DNA from: JAWLCG01 sp041687295 | GTDB lineage: Bacteria > Planctomycetota > Phycisphaerae > SM23-33 > FEN-1343 | Length of the DNA stretch: 9,993 nucleotides | Reading direction: 5' to 3' | Assembly (NCBI GenBank): GCA_041687295.1 | Contig: JAWLCG010000177.1 | Span: 1 to 9,993 of the forward strand | Shown: positions 6,515-9,993 of the stretch, in pieces | Layout: every line of letters starts with the position of its first letter | How positions within the stretch are numbered: position 1 is the first letter of the stretch | Notes under the pieces: generated by a model | Database searches by the model: none | What the model was told of the DNA's origin: nothing | The model's input: the letters and a program-made list of their open reading frames with translations, nothing else | Program-made: the position numbers and the translations under genes

Positions 6515-7765
6515 CGGCTGCGGGGGCACGGTCCACAGGCCGCTGACGCGGGCCTGGTCGTCGAAGACGACGCGCATGGCCAACTCGTTGCGTTGCCAGC
6601 GGACGGGGACGTGGACGACGTCGAAGCCCTCGACGGGCGTGACGGGGCTGGGCGGGCCGTGGCCGAGGTACTCGCCTCCGGCTTGGCCAAGCTGCTGCCA
6701 GACGAAGGCCAGCTGCTCGGCCGACAGGGCCGCCGTCATTTCGGGGGCGAACATCTCACGGGCGGCGGCGAACTGGCCGGCCTCCATGTGCTCGACGAGC
6801 TGGACGGCCTTGGCCTGCAGGGCGGCCGGGCTGCCGGCGGGCCGGGTGGCGGCCACCTGCTGCTCGCGGAGGCGGTCGCTGGCGGCGTTGATCGCCCGGG
6901 CCCGCTGGGCCATCTCCGGCGGGATGGGCGTGGGGTTGCCCCGCGCGTCGGCGGTGGCGAAGAGGATCACGTACCGCCGGGCGGGCACGCGGGCGGCCGT
7001 CTGGAAGTTGCGGTGGCTGGGGCTGTTGATGCCGACCCAGTAAACCCGCCCGGGCTGCAATTCGACCGGCAGCGTGCAGGTGGTGCGGGCGGGGTCGTAG
7101 CGGGGCTTGCCGATCTTGGGGAAGGTCTCGCCGCCGCCGGTCCAACTCCAGCTGCCGTCGAGCATGGGCTGGTTGAAGGTGACGGTGATCTCCTTCGTCG
7201 AGGCCAGCACGTTGGCGCGCAGCGGCTCGGGGGACGTCCGCAGCACCACTGGCACGGGGAGGGTGGCCGCATCGTTGATCCGCCGGGCCTCGGCCAGCAG
7301 GTCCTCGGGCAGGGGCGTGGGGTTGCCGGCCTCGTCGGCGGTGGCGAACAGGATGACCCGCCACGGCGCCGGCTGGCCGGCGGCCGAGCGGAAGTTTTTG
7401 TGGCTGGGGCTGTTCACGCCGACCCAGTACACCCGCCCCGGCTGGAGCTTCACGGGCAGTTGGGCGGTGCGGTCGTCGAGCCACTTGACCGGGTCGGTCG
7501 TGGTCGGAAAGGTCTCCCCGCCGCCAGTGAAGCTGTTGCCGCCGGTGTTCATGGGCTCGTCGAACCGCACCGTGATGGCCGGGGTGCCCGCATCGACGGC
7601 CGAGTCGTAGGGCTGGGGCGAGAACCGCTCCACTCGCGGCAGGGCGTCCTCGGCCAGCAGGGCGTCCTCGGCCGGCTGGGCGGCGAGGGCGTTCAGGCCG
7701 CTCAGCAGCAGCCCGGCCAGGGCGAGCAGGCTCAGCGAGTGCAGACGCAGCGTGTCGATGTGCAT
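6512..7765 (-). CDS. Exported protein with two Ig-like repeats and a DUF3887-like C-terminal domain (417 aa)
   Basis: Residues 1-28 are a signal peptide (LSLLALAGLLLSGLNALA, likely cut near ALA-AQ), so the protein is exported. Residues ~45-165 and ~172-294 are two copies of a bacterial Ig-like module of the SbsA/Big_5 type; both carry TGGGETFP, LQPGRVYWVG(V/I)NSPSH(K/R)NF and VILFATAD...GNPTP, offset by about 130 residues. After an Ala-rich linker, residues ~316-417 resemble DUF3887 (AVQLVEHMEAGQFAAAREMF, MTAALSAEQLAFVWQQL, then a beta-rich end closing VSGLWTVPPQP). DUF3887 is a small NTF2-like fold; a binding rather than catalytic role is inference. AAGGGGA 5 nt before the ATG supports the start. 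The stop codon is the outer end of a 22-bp inverted repeat. The gene is monocistronic, with its own leader hairpin and possible promoter. Precise function unknown. Confidence 0.8.
   Translation of the reverse strand: MHIDTLRLHSLSLLALAGLLLSGLNALAAQPAEDALLAEDALPRVERFSPQPYDSAVDAGTPAITVRFDEPMNTGGNSFTGGGETFPTTTDPVKWLDDRTAQLPVKLQPGRVYWVGVNSPSHKNFRSAAGQPAPWRVILFATADEAGNPTPLPEDLLAEARRINDAATLPVPVVLRTSPEPLRANVLASTKEITVTFNQPMLDGSWSWTGGGETFPKIGKPRYDPARTTCTLPVELQPGRVYWVGINSPSHRNFQTAARVPARRYVILFATADARGNPTPIPPEMAQRARAINAASDRLREQQVAATRPAGSPAALQAKAVQLVEHMEAGQFAAAREMFAPEMTAALSAEQLAFVWQQLGQAGGEYLGHGPPSPVTPVEGFDVVHVPVRWQRNELAMRVVFDDQARVSGLWTVPPQP
6884..7564 (-). repeat. Intragenic duplication encoding the two Ig-like modules
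   Basis: The segments 7271-7564 and 6884-7177 encode residues 68-165 and 197-294 and stay very similar at both protein and DNA level; for example, TGGCTGGGGCTGTT and GCCGACCCAGTA (plus strand) occur in each. This indicates a fairly recent duplication or continuing gene conversion. Confidence 0.75.
7640..7675 (-). repeat. 18-bp tandem duplication after the signal peptide
   Basis: Units 7640-7657 and 7658-7675 both begin CAGGGCGTCCTCGGCC and differ only at position 17 of the unit (A or G). They encode AEDALL and AEDALP, in frame, directly after the signal peptide. The unit is a candidate for slippage-driven length variation of the mature N-terminus. Confidence 0.7.
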
Positions 7766-7789
7766 GGCGGTCCCCTTGTCAGGTGCCGC

Positions 7790-7813
7790 CCGGCCAGTCT
7801 GTGAACTGGCCGG
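7790..7813 (-). promoter_or_regulatory. 9-bp leader hairpin upstream of the Ig/DUF3887 gene
   Basis: CCGGCCAGT (7790-7798) and ACTGGCCGG (7805-7813) form a perfect stem with a 6-nt loop, 25-48 nt before the start codon. It could be a leader hairpin or a dyad operator. Confidence 0.4.
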
Positions 7814-7830
7814 CCCGGGCGGGCTACGCT

Positions 7831-7862
7831 CTTATCAGACCGCCCGGCCCCGCGCCTGTCAA
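7831..7862 (-). promoter_or_regulatory. Possible sigma-70-type promoter of the Ig/DUF3887 gene
   Basis: On the minus strand TTGACA (7857-7862) matches the -35 consensus exactly, and GATAAG (7831-7836) matches 4 of 6 positions of the -10 box. The 20-nt spacer is longer than the usual 16-18, and the intervening DNA can pair (CCGGGCGG 7815-7822 with CCGCCCGG 7840-7847), so this is tentative. Its position just after a terminator candidate and about 65 nt before the start codon is sensible. Confidence 0.35.
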
Positions 7863-7887
7863 GAGGTGCACCTGGCCGGCCCGGCGC

Positions 7888-7933
7888 AAAAAGCTGCCCG
7901 GACGGCGGCTCCCCCCGAAGCCGCCGGCCGGGC
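7888..7933 (-). terminator. Intrinsic terminator candidate, minus strand
   Basis: Arms 7896-7910 and 7919-7933 pair at 14 of 15 positions around an 8-nt loop, very GC-rich, and on the minus strand are followed after AGC by TTTTT (7888-7892). This is the classic form of a Rho-independent terminator. It would stop transcripts arriving from the ABC transporter operon before the Ig/DUF3887 gene, although it is about 480 nt past the permease stop. Confidence 0.55.
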
Positions 7934-8094
7934 GTGTATGATCCTGGCAATCAGGCCTTGGATGAATGTAGGCGCCGATGGCGTGTCGAATCAAGGTGGC
8001 GGCCGGGCCGAAATGGGCCTGAATCGGCCCGCACCTGCCGCGGGGACGGAAAAAGTCTCATCGCGGGGCCTGGGAACCCCTGCGCCCGCAGGAC

Positions 8095-8123
8095 AAAAGG
8101 GGATCGATTATCGGACGATCCCC
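8095..8123 (-). terminator. Second intrinsic terminator candidate, minus strand
   Basis: GGGGATCG (8099-8106) and CGATCCCC (8116-8123) form a perfect 8-bp stem with a 9-nt loop; on the minus strand TTTT (8095-8098) follows immediately. The T-run is short. It lies about 290 nt downstream of the permease stop. No convincing gene lies in 7934-8189. Confidence 0.4.
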
Positions 8124-8189
8124 GGATCGGTCACGGGACACGTGGAGCGGGGCGGGGGCCGATGGGCGTGCGGGGGCCCTTTCTCCAAG

Positions 8190-8212
8190 CCCACGGATGG
8201 TCAATCCGTGGG
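8190..8212. repeat. Dispersed hairpin, copy 2 (CCCACGGAT stem), inverted
   Basis: CCCACGGAT (8190-8198) and ATCCGTGGG (8204-8212) form a perfect 9-bp stem around GGTCA. Read on the minus strand it matches the 4154-4177 copy, including the following CTTGG, with a different loop. Conserved stems with changed loops suggest that the paired structure is what is kept. Confidence 0.65.
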
Positions 8213-8282
8213 GGTCTGGTGCGGGCTGCGCGGGTGGGGTCCTGCGCCTTAGGTGGGGGGGCTCGCCGGGGCGCGGTAGCTG

Positions 8283-8336
8283 GTAGGTCGGGCATACTTG
8301 CCCGACATCGGTGTCGGGGAGGTATCCCCGACCTAC
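8283..8336. repeat. Three-way-junction palindrome: two 8-bp hairpins closed by GTAG/CTAC
   Basis: GTCGGGCA-TACT-TGCCCGAC (8287-8306) and GTCGGGGA-GGTA-TCCCCGAC (8313-8332) are two perfect 8-bp hairpins with 4-nt loops, joined by ATCGGT and closed by GTAG (8283) with CTAC (8333). Alternatively GTAGGTCGGG can pair with CCCGACCTAC over 10 bp. The symmetry is far beyond chance and marks a REP-like intergenic repeat. Confidence 0.7.
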
Positions 8337-8355
8337 TGGGGCGCCGTTCGGAAGA

Positions 8356-8373
8356 CCCCGGGCAAGCCCGGGG
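8356..8373. repeat. CCCCGGG-CAAG-CCCGGGG hairpin
   Basis: Perfect 7-bp stem (8356-8362 with 8367-8373) around CAAG, or 8 bp with a 2-nt loop. It is flanked by GAAGA on the left and CTATATA on the right; both flanks recur, inverted and without the hairpin, near 6353-6371. Confidence 0.55.
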
Positions 8374-8387
8374 CTATATAGCGGGTA

Positions 8388-8407
8388 GGGCGGGCCAGGG
8401 CCCGCCC
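8388..8407. repeat. GGGCGGGC-CAGG-GCCCGCCC hairpin abutting the permease stop
   Basis: Perfect 8-bp stem with a 4-nt loop, 6 nt downstream of the permease stop codon (minus strand). It is the fourth 7-8-bp stem with a 4-nt loop within 125 bp. It may serve as the 3' end structure of the transporter mRNA. Confidence 0.6.
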
Positions 8408-8413
8408 TCCTGG

Positions 8414-9693
8414 CTACTCGTGGCGCAGGGCGGTGATGGGGTCGAGTTGGGCGGCGCGGTAGGCGGGGTACAGGCCGCTGACGAGACCGACGCCCAGGGC
8501 CATGCTGAAGGGGACCAGGACGGTCGCAGTGCGGATGACGGTCTCGACGCCGAGCATCTTCTCGACGGCGAAGGGCACGATGGCCACGCCGATGACGATG
8601 CCCAGGGCGCCGCCGAGGGTCGTCAGCGTGACGGCCTCGACGAGGAACTGGATGACGATGTCGCGTTTCTTGGCGCCCAGGGCACGGCGGACGCCGATCT
8701 CGCGGGTCCGCTCGGTGACGCTGGCGAGCATGATGTTGACGATGCCGATGCCCCCGACGATCAGCGAGATGGCGGCGATGGCGAAGAACATGTAGTTCCA
8801 GAGCTTCCGCTGCTCCTTGAGCAGTTGGATCTCCTCGAGCGGCACGCGGATGGCGTAGTCGGAGTTGGGCTTGCGGCTCAGCAGGCTGCGGGCGACCGGG
8901 GCGCCGCCGAGGACGGCGTCCTCGTCGGCCATCTGGAGGATGCACTGGTGCAGGTCGACGCGTTCGTAGAGCCGGCTGCCCTGGCTGCGCTGGATGGTCA
9001 TCTCCCCGTAGCGCTCGTTCTTGGTGGGGTAGGGCACGTAGAGCTGGTACTCGGCGCTGGCCTCCTCGCCGCCCTGCAGGACCGAGGTGTTCTGCAGCAG
9101 GCCCACGACGATGAACGGCTCGCTCTCCAGGCGGATCTTCTGGCCCAGCGGGTCGGTGTAGCCGAAGAGCTTGCGGGCGAGGTTGGCACTGATGACGCAG
9201 ACGTTGCGCTTGCGGAGCATGTCGGCGTGGCTGAGGAATCGCGAGCCGCCGGGCACCAGCGAGAGGTTGGCGACGGTCATGTAGGCCGGCTCGGTCGCCA
9301 TCACCGTCACGGGGATGGTGTAGACGCCGGCGATGGCCTCCTTGACCGAGCGGTGGGCGATGACCGCCCGCTGCACGCCGGGGATGTTGTCGCGGAGCTG
9401 GGCGACGTCCATATGCGTCAGGCCATACTCAAGCACCCGGCTGTTGGAGCCGGAGGCCTGGCTGGACTCGCCGGAGGGCTTGACGGAGTAGACGATGAGG
9501 TTTCGGCTGCCCAGGCGGGCGAGCTGGGCCTCGGCCTTGGTGCTCAGGCCCTCGTTGATCGCCAGCATGGTGATGACGCTCCAGACGCCGCACAGCACGC
9601 CCAGGGTCGTCAGCAGCGAGCGGACCAGGTGCACGGCGAGGCTCTGCAGGGCCAGGCCGATCGTGTCGCCCATCTTGATCAGGCTCAGGGGGA

Positions 9694-9697
<4 letters not shown>
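8414..9697 (-). CDS. ABC transporter permease, MacB/FtsX family (427 aa)
   Basis: This is the membrane subunit of a MacB-type mechanotransmission ABC transporter, which exports or extracts substrates such as lipoproteins, peptides or antibiotics rather than moving them through a channel. Four membrane segments are visible at ~28-48, ~301-324, ~350-377 and ~392-413. The large loop between the first two (~50-298) is the extracytoplasmic MacB core domain, including VLEYGLTHMDVAQLRDNIPGV and NLARKLFG..DPLGQKIRL. The FtsX signature ASVTERTREIGVRRALGAKKRDI lies at 325-347 and the end reads AAQLDPITALRHE as in family members. The 427-residue length fits a stand-alone permease, unlike E. coli MacB, where the ATPase is fused in front. 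The start at 9697 overlaps the ATPase stop by 4 nt (ATGA), which implies translational coupling. No MacA-like adaptor lies in this window. The substrate is unknown. Confidence 0.92.

Positions 9698-9993
<296 letters not shown>

Noticed and set aside
6593..7804. 403-residue plus-strand frame opposite the Ig/DUF3887 gene
   Set aside because: Gly/Ala/Arg/Asp-rich shadow; the minus strand has a signal peptide, conserved repeats and a ribosome site.
7752..8252. Plus-strand frame in the spacer between the Ig/DUF3887 gene and the permease
   Set aside because: It covers the promoter, terminators and hairpin repeats; composition and lack of a ribosome site argue against a gene.
8283..8407. CRISPR array
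   Set aside because: The repeated units are different hairpins with no constant repeat or regular spacers, and no cas genes are present.
8058..8945. Minus-strand frame overlapping the permease 3' end and the hairpin cluster
   Set aside because: It is out of frame with a clear MacB/FtsX permease and made of low-complexity Arg/Pro/His sequence.

Overview
This is a GC-rich bacterial window with strong G/C preference at third codon positions. The gene content is a secreted clan GH-A glycosidase-like protein, a GH2 enzyme, secreted proteins with Ig-like repeats and a MacB-type exporter. The spacers are long and crowded with perfect hairpins. This combination suggests a Planctomycetota-like genome (Phycisphaerae or a relative), but that is inference from style; there is no rRNA or marker gene to prove it.

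Layout. At 1-445 there is the 5' end of an IS5-family transposase on the minus strand. It keeps a textbook Shine-Dalgarno site but loses recognisable homology after about 58 codons. At 609-3290 (+) is a large exported protein: signal peptide, carbohydrate-binding-like beta-sandwich, TIM-barrel glycosidase domain and a C-terminal beta-rich part, closed by a 17-bp hairpin. At 3522-4070 (+) is a small unrecognised lipoprotein gene, visibly less GC-rich than its neighbours and bracketed by two copies of a 15-bp TAGGG-N5-CCCTA motif. At 4071-4480 there is no convincing gene, but there is a 139-bp element that folds into a bulged stem carrying three hairpins. At 4481-6307 (+) is a cytoplasmic glycoside hydrolase family 2 enzyme. 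At 6308-6514 is a convergent junction with two inverted repeats. At 6512-7765 (-) is an exported protein with two near-identical Ig-like repeats and a DUF3887-like C-terminus. At 7766-8413 no gene is convincing; this spacer holds a promoter candidate, two terminator candidates and a tight cluster of hairpins. At 8414-9993 (-) are the permease and the 3' end of the ATPase of a MacB/FtsX-type ABC transporter, with a 4-nt stop/start overlap.

How the genes may work together. The two glycosidases fit a polysaccharide- or glycoconjugate-degrading lifestyle: the first acts outside the cytoplasm, and the GH2 protein, which lacks a signal peptide, could finish oligosaccharides inside. They are not an obvious operon, because long hairpin-filled gaps separate them. 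The ABC pair is a true translationally coupled operon. The Ig/DUF3887 protein has its own leader and promoter region.

The least explained material is the spacer DNA: dispersed hairpins, one shared by two spacers about 4 kb apart, and composite structures. In several of them a G-U pair makes one strand's RNA the better fold, which hints at transcribed function. I did not find a defence system, CRISPR array, tRNA or rRNA.
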